DNA of 45,727 bases from positions 1-45,727 of the forward strand of contig JAAYSD010000056.1 of NCBI GenBank assembly GCA_012518465.1, read 5' to 3'. This document shows positions 25,709 to 33,195 of this stretch, in pieces (within the stretch, counting starts at the first letter, position 1; each line of letters starts with the position of its first letter). The stretch comes from Clostridiales bacterium. Lineage in GTDB: Bacteria > Bacillota > Clostridia > Oscillospirales > Ruminococcaceae. The translations under genes were made by a program, and so were the position numbers. The notes below the pieces were generated by a model, which was not told the origin of the DNA, ran no database searches, and saw nothing but the letters and a program-made list of their open reading frames with translations.

Positions 25709-26292
25709 TGAATTTTTTATCCTATGTAATCAGTATAGCAATATTTACTATATTGGCACAAAACATAGTATTTCAAAGTGTTTTTGGGTTTAATATAGTG
25801 GTTTATGCTGCACAAAAGCGTAGTAGAATGGCAGCGTTTTCTCTTATAATCTTTATCACTGTTTTTTTTAGCTCAATGCTTTCATCAGCTGTGGATTATT
25901 TCATAAGAGATAATAGCTCTTATTATATATATATGCCCTTGGTATATATTGTGATTATAAGTTTTGTATATTTTTCTGCTTTATATATAATGTGGAGGTT
26001 CTTTCCTAAATTTTATAGCAGAATTAAAAATTATGTGCATATTGCTGTATATAATTGTGCTGTTTTAGGTTCTTTAATGATAAATAATATAGGAAATGGC
26101 TTTGCTGAGTATCTGGCTTTTTCTGTGGGATTGCCCTTAGGCTTTATTATTGCCGGATATTTGCTTTTAGCGGCAGCAAAACGTCTTAATAGCGAGGAAG
26201 TGCCGGCTGCCTTCAGAGGCTATCCTATTACGATGGTGTATGCAGGCATTATATCTATGGCATTTTATGCATTGTATGAATATACTTTGTAA
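25708..26292 (+). CDS. RnfA/NqrE-like membrane protein with one of two cluster cysteines lost
   Basis: 194 residues, six membrane segments. The C-terminal block V-P-A-A-F-R-G-Y-P-I-T-M-V-Y-A-G-I-I-S-M-A-F closely follows RnfA. The second cluster cysteine is kept (Cys117 in Y-N-C-A-V-L-G), but the first, normally in G-L/I-C-P, is Asn29 in F-G-F-N-I. The start ATG shares a base with the stop of the rnfE-like gene, with AAAGGAG upstream, so the three proteins are probably made in fixed ratio and form one complex. Confidence 0.8.
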   Translation: MNFLSYVISIAIFTILAQNIVFQSVFGFNIVVYAAQKRSRMAAFSLIIFITVFFSSMLSSAVDYFIRDNSSYYIYMPLVYIVIISFVYFSALYIMWRFFPKFYSRIKNYVHIAVYNCAVLGSLMINNIGNGFAEYLAFSVGLPLGFIIAGYLLLAAAKRLNSEEVPAAFRGYPITMVYAGIISMAFYALYEYTL

Positions 26293-26400
26293 AAACTAAT
26301 ATAAAAATATATAGTGTTGTGAGAGTTATTTGCTTTTAATGTTTAAAATTGAATTTGCGTACAAGCACTAATTTTATACCAATTTCAGAAAGGGAATAAC

Positions 26401-27579
26401 ATGGCTAGAAAGATAAGGCATTATAAAAGTTCATATAGCAGGCGCAGGAGCAGGACAAAAAGGATAGTAGGCACAATAGTATTTATTATACTGGCACTGG
26501 TTCTTGTTGTGGTAGGGTATAGTATAGGCGGTACTGTAATGGATTATCTTCAAAACAAAAAAGATGACAATAGTAGCAGCGTATGGTCACCTAACTCCGA
26601 TTATAGCAGCATGCCTCAGAATAGTGAAACGAATAATAGCACCAGTCAAGATGAATCTGAGCCTGAGCCTGTTAAAATTGATACAGATTCAACCTATTAT
26701 TTGCCCGAGCTTGCGATACTATCTGCACAGACTTTAGAGGAAGAGCTGGATAAAGCTGTATCTCTAAAAGCTGATTCAGTAGCTATTACATTGAAAAATG
26801 ATGTAAACGGGCTGCTATATGCTTCTGAAAATCTAGTTCCACCAGAGCAGAGGGAATTAAAGCTAAGTCAAATTATTTCCGCCGTAAAACAACGCAGCTT
26901 AAAGCCAATAGCTATAATAAGTACATTAAAGGACCATATAAGTATGGGATCTATCCCTGATTTAAACTATCATTTTTCTGATGGCTCATCTACTTGGCTT
27001 GATAATTCTCCGGATCAGGGAGGAAAGCCGTGGATTTCACCATTTAAGTCGGCAGCAGTGGATTTTTTTAAGACAATATCTAAGGAGATTTTTGAAGTTG
27101 GTTTTGAAGAAATTTATTATACTAATCTGATTTTCCCTAATTTTATGGATTATGATTATACAGTTCTTGCTGATATAGGTGATAGTGAAAAACGTATCAG
27201 TGCTTTAAAAACAATTTCAAGTGCTATCAGTGGTGAATTTGGTGATAAAAAAGCACTTGCTCAAGTAAATGCTGAAGAGCTTATAAATGACGGTAATGTT
27301 TATTTAGGCAGTGCTGAAATTCTTTCTAAAGGAAAGACTGAGGATATTGATATAGCTTTAAGGATAGAGCCTTCTTTATGTGGCAAAACAGTCAATAGAA
27401 AAGATGGGCAAACAGAAACAATGCCAACCTCATATTATGATATGGTAAAGCGAGTTTCTGATGAGGCGTTAAAGGCAGTTTCTAAGGACAGGCTGCAGCT
27501 TGTGGTTAGCAAGGGTGATTTGTCCGATGCTGAAATTCAAGAGTTAAACAAGGAGTTTAATGTAAGCTACATTGTTTAA
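26401..27579 (+). CDS. Membrane-anchored protein related to putative glycoside hydrolases (DUF4015-like)
   Basis: 392 residues. A basic N-terminus (Arg/Lys-rich, residues 1-23) and one membrane segment (about 24-47) are followed by a Ser/Asn/Pro-rich linker and an extracytoplasmic domain. The pattern of strands and helices, W-I-S-P-F near residue 211 and G-F-E-E-I-Y-Y-T-N-L-I-F-P near 235-247 resemble the TIM-barrel DUF4015 family (E-L-G-F-D-E-I-x-x-D-Y-V-R-F-P). The D-Y-x-R core is replaced by T-N-L-I, so catalysis is doubtful. It follows the rnfA-like gene by 108 bp on the same strand and may be co-transcribed. The family call is inference. Confidence 0.5.
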   Translation: MARKIRHYKSSYSRRRSRTKRIVGTIVFIILALVLVVVGYSIGGTVMDYLQNKKDDNSSSVWSPNSDYSSMPQNSETNNSTSQDESEPEPVKIDTDSTYYLPELAILSAQTLEEELDKAVSLKADSVAITLKNDVNGLLYASENLVPPEQRELKLSQIISAVKQRSLKPIAIISTLKDHISMGSIPDLNYHFSDGSSTWLDNSPDQGGKPWISPFKSAAVDFFKTISKEIFEVGFEEIYYTNLIFPNFMDYDYTVLADIGDSEKRISALKTISSAISGEFGDKKALAQVNAEELINDGNVYLGSAEILSKGKTEDIDIALRIEPSLCGKTVNRKDGQTETMPTSYYDMVKRVSDEALKAVSKDRLQLVVSKGDLSDAEIQELNKEFNVSYIV

Positions 27580-27607
27580 TTTATTCGGTGCTTATGAAAT
27601 TTAATAT

Positions 27608-27638
27608 AAAAAGCTTGTCAAAAAAGGCAAGCTTTTTT
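27608..27638 (+). terminator. Terminator after the DUF4015-like gene
   Basis: Stem AAAAAGCTTG / CAAGCTTTTTT with a loop of about 11 bases, then T-rich sequence. Probably ends the transcript that starts at the Rnf-like cassette. Confidence 0.75.
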
Positions 27639-27718
27639 ATTGTAAAAATTTTTTAGAATGTATAATTTCATTTTTTAAGGGAATAATCAATCAATCTTAA
27701 AAATGAAAGGATGATTTT

Positions 27719-28459
27719 ATGAGTACATCAAAGAAAATTTTTAATAAGATACTTAGTGCAATAAAAAATTTTAAGCTAACAAAACTCGATATTGCTATGG
27801 CATTTGGATTGGTAGCGGCAATCAGTTTGACAGGTTTTTCAAGCTTCGCTCATTATTGCGAGCTAAAGGAAAAGGAAGTGCTAAGACTTCACATTCTCGC
27901 TAATTCAAATACCGATGAAGATCAAAAGCTAAAATATGCAGTGCGTGATGAGCTTTTACAGGATTTTGCCAATGATATGAAAGAGGCAAGGAGTGTTGAA
28001 CAAGCTAAAACGATAGCTAAAAATAACATTAAAAATTACGAGGATAAAGCTCAGGATTTTGTTAGAGAAAAAGGCTATGATTATGAGGTGAAGGCTGAAG
28101 TGGTAAATATGTATTTCACCACAAGAAATTATGAAAGCTATACCTTGCCAGCGGGAAACTATGATGCAATAAGGATTATAATAGGTTCGGGCGAGGGAAA
28201 GAATTGGTGGTGCTTAGTATATCCTTCGCTATGCCTGCCTGCTGTCAGTGAGGAACAATATTTTTCGGAGAATGAAGAGAATGTTGACGACAATCAAGCT
28301 GATGTTGATAGTGGCAGTAATGAAAGTAATCAAAATAATGAAAATAATGAAAACGAAATAATATTAACAGAGGAAAGCAGTAAGAGAATTGAAGAAAGTC
28401 AAGATATAGAGTTTAGATTTGCAATATATGAATTTTTAAAGAGTATGTTTAATAAATAG
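27719..28459 (+). CDS. spoIIR: Stage II sporulation protein R
   Basis: 246 residues. SpoIIR is the secreted signal made in the forespore that activates SpoIIGA and hence pro-sigma-E processing in the mother cell. One N-terminal membrane/signal segment (about 25-43) is followed by the family hallmark L-R-L-H-I-L-A-N-S-N-T-D-E-D-Q (residues 59-73) and K-Y-A-V-R-D-E-L-L. The conserved W-W-C-x-x-Y-P-x-x-C-L region is at about 161-172. A low-complexity Asn/Glu linker (about 190-220) precedes a final helix. GAAAGGATG ribosome site. This gene marks the organism as an endospore former. Confidence 0.93.
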   Translation: MSTSKKIFNKILSAIKNFKLTKLDIAMAFGLVAAISLTGFSSFAHYCELKEKEVLRLHILANSNTDEDQKLKYAVRDELLQDFANDMKEARSVEQAKTIAKNNIKNYEDKAQDFVREKGYDYEVKAEVVNMYFTTRNYESYTLPAGNYDAIRIIIGSGEGKNWWCLVYPSLCLPAVSEEQYFSENEENVDDNQADVDSGSNESNQNNENNENEIILTEESSKRIEESQDIEFRFAIYEFLKSMFNK

Positions 28460-28484
28460 CTTACGAATGTTTATATTAATAGGT

Positions 28485-28670
28485 AAAAAAATTCCCCCAT
28501 TTAAAAATGGGGGATAAATTATATTGGAGTATTGTTCACACCGCCGAAAAAATCGGCTAGACATAAAGCAGTTGAAACCCACAGCAAAAGCTAAAAAGAT
28601 AAGGTATAGCTGTGTTTTCAACTAATAGGGTAAAAACACTTTTGAAAGGAAGTTAGCGTTTGCTAACCTG
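28485..28670 (-). ncRNA. Candidate structured small RNA of about 185 nt
   Basis: A consensus promoter and a strong terminator bracket a non-coding stretch. Reading the minus strand: stem-loop 1 (28677-28641; arms of 7 plus 8 pairs, loop AAAC/GTTT), stem-loop 2 (28622-28571; GTTGAAA and CACAGC blocks pairing with GCTGTG and TTTCAAC, 13 pairs, 23-base U-rich loop), stem-loop 3 (28557-28543; GCCGA/TCGGC), and a terminator hairpin (CCCCCATTT / AAATGGGGG, 28513-28494) followed by AATTTTTTT. The 5' end is estimated from the -10 box. No open frame of useful length lies within. It does not match 6S, SRP, RNase P or tmRNA consensus sequences known to me; identity is unknown. Confidence 0.6.
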
Positions 28671-28676
28671 TTTCAA

Positions 28677-28705
28677 AGTATACCACATTGGTATTCTTTT
28701 GTCAA
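28677..28705 (-). promoter_or_regulatory. Consensus sigma-A promoter of the candidate small RNA
   Basis: On the minus strand a perfect TTGACA (28705-28700), 17-bp spacer, TATACT (28682-28677). It points away from degV into a region with no protein gene on that strand. Confidence 0.75.
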
Positions 28706-28845
28706 GCCTTTTTTGAAAAATTTTTAAAATTTTTTACGTTATTATTTTTTAGAAAATAATTTATGCTAATCACTGATGAAAATAATTGAAAAAACTTAAC
28801 TTAAGCTTTTATTTTTTGAGAAATTTCAATTGTTTAGTATTACAA

Positions 28846-28881
28846 TAAAAAATCCCCTTACATAGATTTAGTAAGGGGATT
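28846..28881 (-). terminator. Terminator of degV
   Basis: An 11-bp perfect stem, AATCCCCTTAC / GTAAGGGGATT, 9-base loop, followed on the minus strand by a T-run (TTTTTTATTG). Confidence 0.8.
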
Positions 28882-29014
28882 GAGTTTATATCAAAGGCTG
28901 AAGCATAAAATGGTTGTTTTAGGGGAAATGAATTACCAAAAAACAGGTTTAATTTAACATTACTTTATCTTTAGATTGAATCTCTTAGATAAGTTTTAGT
29001 TTGTGGCTTTATTA

Positions 29015-29884
29015 TTATCTTTTAGCACCGACAAAAAATAGTGCCACAGTTCCCGGTCCTGAGTGTACGCCGATTACAGGGTCTACATAATTTATTGTGA
29101 TAGCATCAAAGCCAAATCTGTCACGCACAGCTTGAGCCACGTATTCAGCATCGTCAGTGCAGTCACCGTGTGAAATGTAGACAGGTTGAACAATGCTTTT
29201 ATCGATAGATTTCTCCATTTTATCAACAAGTGTATCAAGCGATTTTTTTCGTCCTATAACCTTTCCGACGGGAACGAGCTTTCCCTCATCACTAACATGT
29301 AGAATCGGCTTAATATGAAGAATTGAGCCGGCGATAGCAGAAGTCGCAGATAATCTTCCGCCTCTCTTAAGAAAGAATAGGTCATCAACAGTAAACCAAT
29401 GGCATATATTAAGCTTATTATCTTCTACAAGGTGATAAGTATCCTCTATTGACTTACCCTCGTTTTTATATTGAACAGCGTAATGTACAAGTAAGCCTTG
29501 ACCTAATGATGCACAAAGGCTATCAACACTCAAAAGCTTTCTTTCAGGGTATTTTTCCTTTAAGTCATCAATGCATAGCTTACCCATTTGATAAGTACCG
29601 CTTAAAGCCGAGGAAAAACCTATATATAAAATGTCGTTACCCTGCTCAAGTATTTTTTTAAAGACATTAGAAAAATCCTCTTGAGTTGGAAGTGAGGTTG
29701 ACAAAGGTATCTTTTTTCTTGCAAAGTCATAGAATTTTTTAGTATCCGTCTTAACACCTTTTACATAGCTTTTGTGAATATTATCACCCTCAATATAGGA
29801 AAGAGATACAATTTCAATATCATAGTTTTTAATTTGTTCATCTGTTAGGTTTGCACAAGAATCAGTTACAATTTTAAAGCTCAT
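29015..29884 (-). CDS. DegV family fatty-acid-binding protein
   Basis: 289 residues. DegV/FakB proteins bind a fatty acid and present it to the FakA kinase for phosphorylation and entry into phospholipid synthesis. Visible hallmarks: the N-terminal V-T-D-S-C-A-N-L, the T-S-L-P-T segment (residues ~59-63), I-G-F-S-S-A-L-S-G-T-Y-Q (residues ~83-94), R-G-G-R-L-S, and H-S-G-P-G-T-V-A-L-F-F near the C-terminus. AAGGAG precedes the ATG. Not near fakA or lipid genes here, so the partner must lie elsewhere. Confidence 0.92.
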   Translation of the reverse strand: MSFKIVTDSCANLTDEQIKNYDIEIVSLSYIEGDNIHKSYVKGVKTDTKKFYDFARKKIPLSTSLPTQEDFSNVFKKILEQGNDILYIGFSSALSGTYQMGKLCIDDLKEKYPERKLLSVDSLCASLGQGLLVHYAVQYKNEGKSIEDTYHLVEDNKLNICHWFTVDDLFFLKRGGRLSATSAIAGSILHIKPILHVSDEGKLVPVGKVIGRKKSLDTLVDKMEKSIDKSIVQPVYISHGDCTDDAEYVAQAVRDRFGFDAITINYVDPVIGVHSGPGTVALFFVGAKR

Positions 29885-29950
29885 ATGCTACTCCTTTTAA
29901 TGCCTTATTCACGAATGTTTAATTATGTTTTTATTTTAATTTGCAATTTT

Positions 29951-29979
29951 ATTATACAAGAACATTCATAAAGAGTAAA
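29951..29979 (-). promoter_or_regulatory. Promoter of degV
   Basis: On the minus strand TTTACT (29979-29974), 17-bp spacer, perfect TATAAT (29956-29951), about 65 nt before the ATG. Confidence 0.6.
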
Positions 29980-30008
29980 CCCACGTGCAGTATAATGTGG
30001 TAGAAAGA

Positions 30009-30080
30009 AAAAATCCTTTCATCTACTCGTAGTAGAGAAAGGATTTTTGCAAGTAGAGAAAAATCTACTTGCGTTTTTTT
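30009..30080. terminator. Tandem hairpins at the 3' end of the XRE regulator gene
   Basis: Hairpin A (30009-30048) has 18 pairs, one bulged A and a CGT loop. On the minus strand it is followed by TTTTTTC and so can terminate the XRE transcript. Hairpin B (30049-30072) is GCAAGTAGA / TCTACTTGC with a GAAAAA loop, followed on the plus strand by G plus seven T. Both contain TCTACT and AGTAGA, so the arms can also pair across hairpins. The XRE stop codon (30065-30067) lies inside hairpin B. Confidence 0.7.
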
Positions 30081-30655
30081 AGCTTTGAAGTAAGTATGAT
30101 AATAATTTGTCCGGGTATTCCAATCATAAATAAAAGCCAATAATTTTGTGAAAAAAACGAAATATATACAGCTAATATTATAGACCATGACAGCCCGCTT
30201 ATAATCAAATAATTATATCTTTTTCTGCCCCATATGGAGTTGAAAACAAGCAAAACAATAAAAGATACTGGCACAGCAAAAACATATGCAAGCCAAAGCT
30301 TTGCTACATTCGGAAACCATGTTTTTATTATTGAAAAAATGAGAGTAGCTAAAAACCAAACACCAACAATAGAAATCAGTGTGATAATCTTATGATTTGT
30401 TTTTATATGCTCAGCTTTTGATACAATATCTTCTTTTTTATGTGTATGGAAAAGGTAATCGATAGTAACGCCAAATAATTCACATAGCTGCTTTAAAATA
30501 AATACATCGGGAAAAGACTCTCCTCTTTCCCATTTTGAAACAGCTTTATCAGAATAATTTAACTTTTCAGCAAGCTGAGCTTGAGTCAGATTTTTAGCCT
30601 GCCTCAATTGAGTGATATTTTCAGCAATATTTCTTTTGTATTCTTCCATATGCAC
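30065..30655 (-). CDS. XRE-family regulator with four membrane segments
   Basis: 196 residues. The N-terminal helix-turn-helix (about residues 9-62: I-T-Q-L-R-Q-A-K-N-L-T-Q-A-Q-L-A-E-K-L, then S-D-K-A-V-S-K-W-E-R-G) is fused to four hydrophobic segments of about 20 residues each (roughly 90-110, 120-140, 147-170, 172-190). Such membrane-tethered XRE proteins are common in Clostridia and may sense an envelope signal or act on a neighbouring transporter; the role here is unknown. Divergent from the malate dehydrogenase-type gene. A stop codon within a hairpin is noted separately. Confidence 0.88.
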   Translation of the reverse strand: MHMEEYKRNIAENITQLRQAKNLTQAQLAEKLNYSDKAVSKWERGESFPDVFILKQLCELFGVTIDYLFHTHKKEDIVSKAEHIKTNHKIITLISIVGVWFLATLIFSIIKTWFPNVAKLWLAYVFAVPVSFIVLLVFNSIWGRKRYNYLIISGLSWSIILAVYISFFSQNYWLLFMIGIPGQIIIILTSKLKKRK

Positions 30656-30765
30656 CCCTGTTTTTAGATTATAGATGAATTATATCATATTGGCTTTAAT
30701 AAGTAAAGGGTAATATGATTTTGATATAGATTTTTACAGCCATTTGCTATAAAATAAAAAAATAG

Positions 30766-30794
30766 TTGCAACTATTACTTTTATTTGATATAAT
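30766..30794 (+). promoter_or_regulatory. Promoter of the malate dehydrogenase-malic enzyme operon
   Basis: TTGCAA (30766-30771), 17-bp spacer, perfect TATAAT (30789-30794), 45 nt before the start codon. Confidence 0.65.
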
Positions 30795-30839
30795 TAATTT
30801 TATATAAAAACTTATCATCGTATGAAAGGATGATTTAAT

Positions 30840-31799
30840 ATGAATAAAGGTAAAAAAGTAACAATTATAGGTGCGGGAAATGTTGGCGCTTCAGTAGCTT
30901 TTGCACTTTCATCTTCTGGTACTGCCGCTGAAATTGTTATAGTTGACATAAATAAGGACAAAGCATTTGGCGAGGCATTGGATATTTATCAAGGAACTGC
31001 TATGTCAGTACCTGTAAATGTCCATGCAGGTGATTATCCTGATACTGAAGGTTCTGATGTTGTAATTGTTACATCGGGCGCTCCTAGAAAGCCCGGACAG
31101 TCTAGAATTGATTTGGTGCAGGGGAATGCGGATATAATGAATTCCATAATGCCAAAGGTTATTAAATACTGTCCTAATGCCGTCTATATTATTGTCAGCA
31201 ATCCTGTTGACGTCTTGACATATCAGGTGGCGACAAGGTTTGGGCTTTCAAGGACGCAGGTAATAGGAACGGGTACTTTGCTTGATTCTAGCAGGCTTAG
31301 AGCAGTTATTGCTAAGCTTTTGGGTGTTAATTCTCATAGTGTTCATGGCTATGTTTTAGGTGAGCATGGGGATACAAGCGTTATTCCATGGTCGCTGCTT
31401 ACAATAGGCGGAGTAAATATTGAGGCATACTCTGAAAATACTGTTTCCGATTTTAAATTTGATAAAATAAATAAAGAGGAAATTGAAAGAGAAGTGCGTA
31501 TGTCCGGCGCCACAGTTATAAAAGCTAAGGGAGCTACTTATTATGCTATTTCACTTGCTGTAAAAAAGCTTGTTGAGGCTATTCTAAGAGATTCAAATTC
31601 TGTGATGGTGGTTTCAGCAGCGTTGGATAAAACCGATGGGTGCTATGGAATTTCCGATGTTGCACTAAGTCTTCCTTATATTATTGGTGCAAGAGGTATA
31701 CATGGGGCGATGTGTCCTCAGCTGACTGTTGATGAAGTGAAGGAGCTTTTACACAGTGCCAATACTCTAAAATCAGTTATTGAAAATATTAATTTTTAA
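30840..31799 (+). CDS. mdh: LDH/MDH-superfamily dehydrogenase, probably NAD-dependent malate dehydrogenase (L-lactate dehydrogenase-like)
   Basis: 319 residues. The Rossmann motif G-A-G-N-V-G-A-S (residues 11-18) with Asp36 at the end of strand 2 indicates NAD. The catalytic pair is Asp149/His176 (G-E-H-G-D), with substrate Arg89 and Arg152. The overall frame (S-N-P-V-D-V-L-T-Y) is LDH-like and automatic annotation may call it L-lactate dehydrogenase. However the residue equivalent to LDH Gln102, which sets substrate choice, is Arg83 (A-P-R-K-P-G-Q-S-R), as in malate dehydrogenases. The tandem malic enzyme gene 30 bp downstream supports oxaloacetate/malate as the substrate. GAAAGGATG site upstream. 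Confidence 0.8.
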   Translation: MNKGKKVTIIGAGNVGASVAFALSSSGTAAEIVIVDINKDKAFGEALDIYQGTAMSVPVNVHAGDYPDTEGSDVVIVTSGAPRKPGQSRIDLVQGNADIMNSIMPKVIKYCPNAVYIIVSNPVDVLTYQVATRFGLSRTQVIGTGTLLDSSRLRAVIAKLLGVNSHSVHGYVLGEHGDTSVIPWSLLTIGGVNIEAYSENTVSDFKFDKINKEEIEREVRMSGATVIKAKGATYYAISLAVKKLVEAILRDSNSVMVVSAALDKTDGCYGISDVALSLPYIIGARGIHGAMCPQLTVDEVKELLHSANTLKSVIENINF

Positions 31800-31829
31800 A
31801 TATAAAAACAAAAGAAAGAAGGACTAATA

Positions 31830-33002
31830 ATGGATTATGCAAAAGAATCCTTAAAGCTGCATGAAAAATGGGCAGGAAAAATCGAGGTAACAAGCAAAGT
31901 ACCTCTTAATACAAGGGAGGATTTATCACTCGCCTATACTCCTGGTGTAGCACAACCATGCCTAGAAATTCAAAAGGATATAAGCAAGAGCTATGAGCTT
32001 ACTGGCAGACATAATCTTGTAGCAGTAATAACAGATGGAACGGCAGTTTTAGGGCTTGGAGATATTGGACCTGAGGCAGGTATGCCTGTTATGGAGGGAA
32101 AGGCTGTTTTGTTTAAGGCGTTTGGTGATGTTGATGCAATACCTTTATGTATTCGTTCTAAAGATGTCGATGATATTGTTAATACAATTTCGCTTATTTC
32201 GGGCAGCTTTGGAGGGATTAACCTTGAGGACATTTCAGCACCGAGATGCTTTGAAATCGAAAGACGATTGAAGGAAGTTTGTGATATTCCTATTTTCCAT
32301 GACGACCAGCATGGTACTGCTATTGTTACTCTTGCAGCCTTGATTAATGCTTTGAAAATTGTTGATAAGAAAATTGATGAAATTAAGGTTGTTACAAGTG
32401 GGGCTGGTGCGGCAGGTATAGCAATAATCAAGCTTTTGATAGCTATGGGGCTTAAAAATGTAATCCTCTGTGATAGAGAGGGTGCGATATATAAGGGAAG
32501 AGAAAATCTTAATGCACAAAAGCAGGAAATGGCTGAGATAACAAATCTTAATATGCAAAAGGGTACTCTTGCAGAGGTTTTGCGTGAGGCTGATGTGTTT
32601 ATTGGCGTTTCAGCACCTAATTGTGTTACTTCCGAAATGGTAAAAAGTATGGCTGATAAGCCTATTCTATTTACTATGGCAAACCCTGTTCCTGAAATTA
32701 TGCCCGATGTGGCAAAGCAAGCGGGAGCTGCTGTTATAGGCACGGGAAGAAGTGACTTTGCTAATCAGATAAATAATGTCCTAGCATTCCCCGGTGTATT
32801 TAGAGGTGCTTTGGATGTTCGTGCAAGAGAAATTAATGATGAGATGAAGATTGCAGCGGCGCTTGCTATTGCAAATTTTATTCCTGAAAATGAGCTTAAT
32901 GCTGAAAATATTATTCCAAGTGCTTTAGACAAAAAGGTTTCTAACGCTGTTGCTAGAGCAGTAGCAGAGGCAGCTGTAAAAACTAAAGTAAACAGGATTT
33001 AG
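31830..33002 (+). CDS. NAD(P)-dependent malic enzyme (short bacterial type)
   Basis: 390 residues; oxidative decarboxylation of malate to pyruvate. The N-terminal domain has Y-T-P-G-V-A, G-L-G-D-I-G-P-E-A-G-M-P-V-M-E-G-K and the metal site around E-D-I-S-A-P-R-C-F-E-I-E; then F-H-D-D-Q-H-G-T-A and the nucleotide fold S-G-A-G-A-A-G-I-A (residues ~190-198) follow. Length matches the short single-domain malic enzymes without a phosphotransacetylase extension. Strand 2 of the fold ends in L-C-D-R-E-G, where the Asp followed by Arg leaves NAD versus NADP preference open. Same transcript as the preceding dehydrogenase; AAGAAGGA site. Confidence 0.93.
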   Translation: MDYAKESLKLHEKWAGKIEVTSKVPLNTREDLSLAYTPGVAQPCLEIQKDISKSYELTGRHNLVAVITDGTAVLGLGDIGPEAGMPVMEGKAVLFKAFGDVDAIPLCIRSKDVDDIVNTISLISGSFGGINLEDISAPRCFEIERRLKEVCDIPIFHDDQHGTAIVTLAALINALKIVDKKIDEIKVVTSGAGAAGIAIIKLLIAMGLKNVILCDREGAIYKGRENLNAQKQEMAEITNLNMQKGTLAEVLREADVFIGVSAPNCVTSEMVKSMADKPILFTMANPVPEIMPDVAKQAGAAVIGTGRSDFANQINNVLAFPGVFRGALDVRAREINDEMKIAAALAIANFIPENELNAENIIPSALDKKVSNAVARAVAEAAVKTKVNRI

Positions 33003-33032
33003 CATATTATGTAGATGAAGTACTTTTTTGTT

Positions 33033-33066
33033 ATCTCCTTATCTATCTATGATAAGGAGATTTTTT
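33033..33066 (+). terminator. Terminator of the malate dehydrogenase-malic enzyme operon
   Basis: Perfect 11-bp stem ATCTCCTTATC / GATAAGGAGAT, 7-base loop, T-run of six. Confidence 0.9.
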
Positions 33067-33138
33067 ATCTTAATCGGACATTATACCGGTATTGAATCAT
33101 AATAAACAAATAATTTTTTTTGTTATCGTTTTCAGGTA

Positions 33139-33195
33139 TTGAAATTCTCTTTAAAATATACTATAATGTAAACTGCTGATCTAATCTAGAGATTA
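33139..33195 (+). promoter_or_regulatory. Promoter and candidate operator of the cellobiose phosphorylase gene
   Basis: TTGAAA (33139-33144), 17-bp spacer, TATAAT (33162-33167). Fifteen bases downstream lies the inverted repeat TAATCT-AG-AGATTA (33182-33195), well placed for a repressor. The untranslated leader would be about 140 nt. Confidence 0.5.

Larger units (their letters stand above)
28460..29014. other. 555-nt region between spoIIR and degV: small-RNA locus and degV 3' region
   Basis: No plausible protein gene. From left to right: the spoIIR 3' end, a minus-strand candidate small RNA (28485-28670) with its promoter (28677-28705), about 140 nt of AT-rich sequence in which I see nothing (28706-28845), the degV terminator (28846-28881), and the 133-nt degV 3' untranslated region. 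Confidence 0.7.

Noticed and set aside
28485..28670. 6S RNA, SRP RNA, RNase P RNA or tmRNA
   Set aside because: Size fits 6S, but the fold is several separate hairpins rather than one long rod with a central bubble, and the conserved sequences of SRP, RNase P and tmRNA are missing.
31991..32743. A 250-codon open frame on the minus strand
   Set aside because: It is antisense to the malic enzyme gene, Ser/Ile/Pro-rich, with no ribosome site or family motifs; a shadow of codon bias on the real strand.
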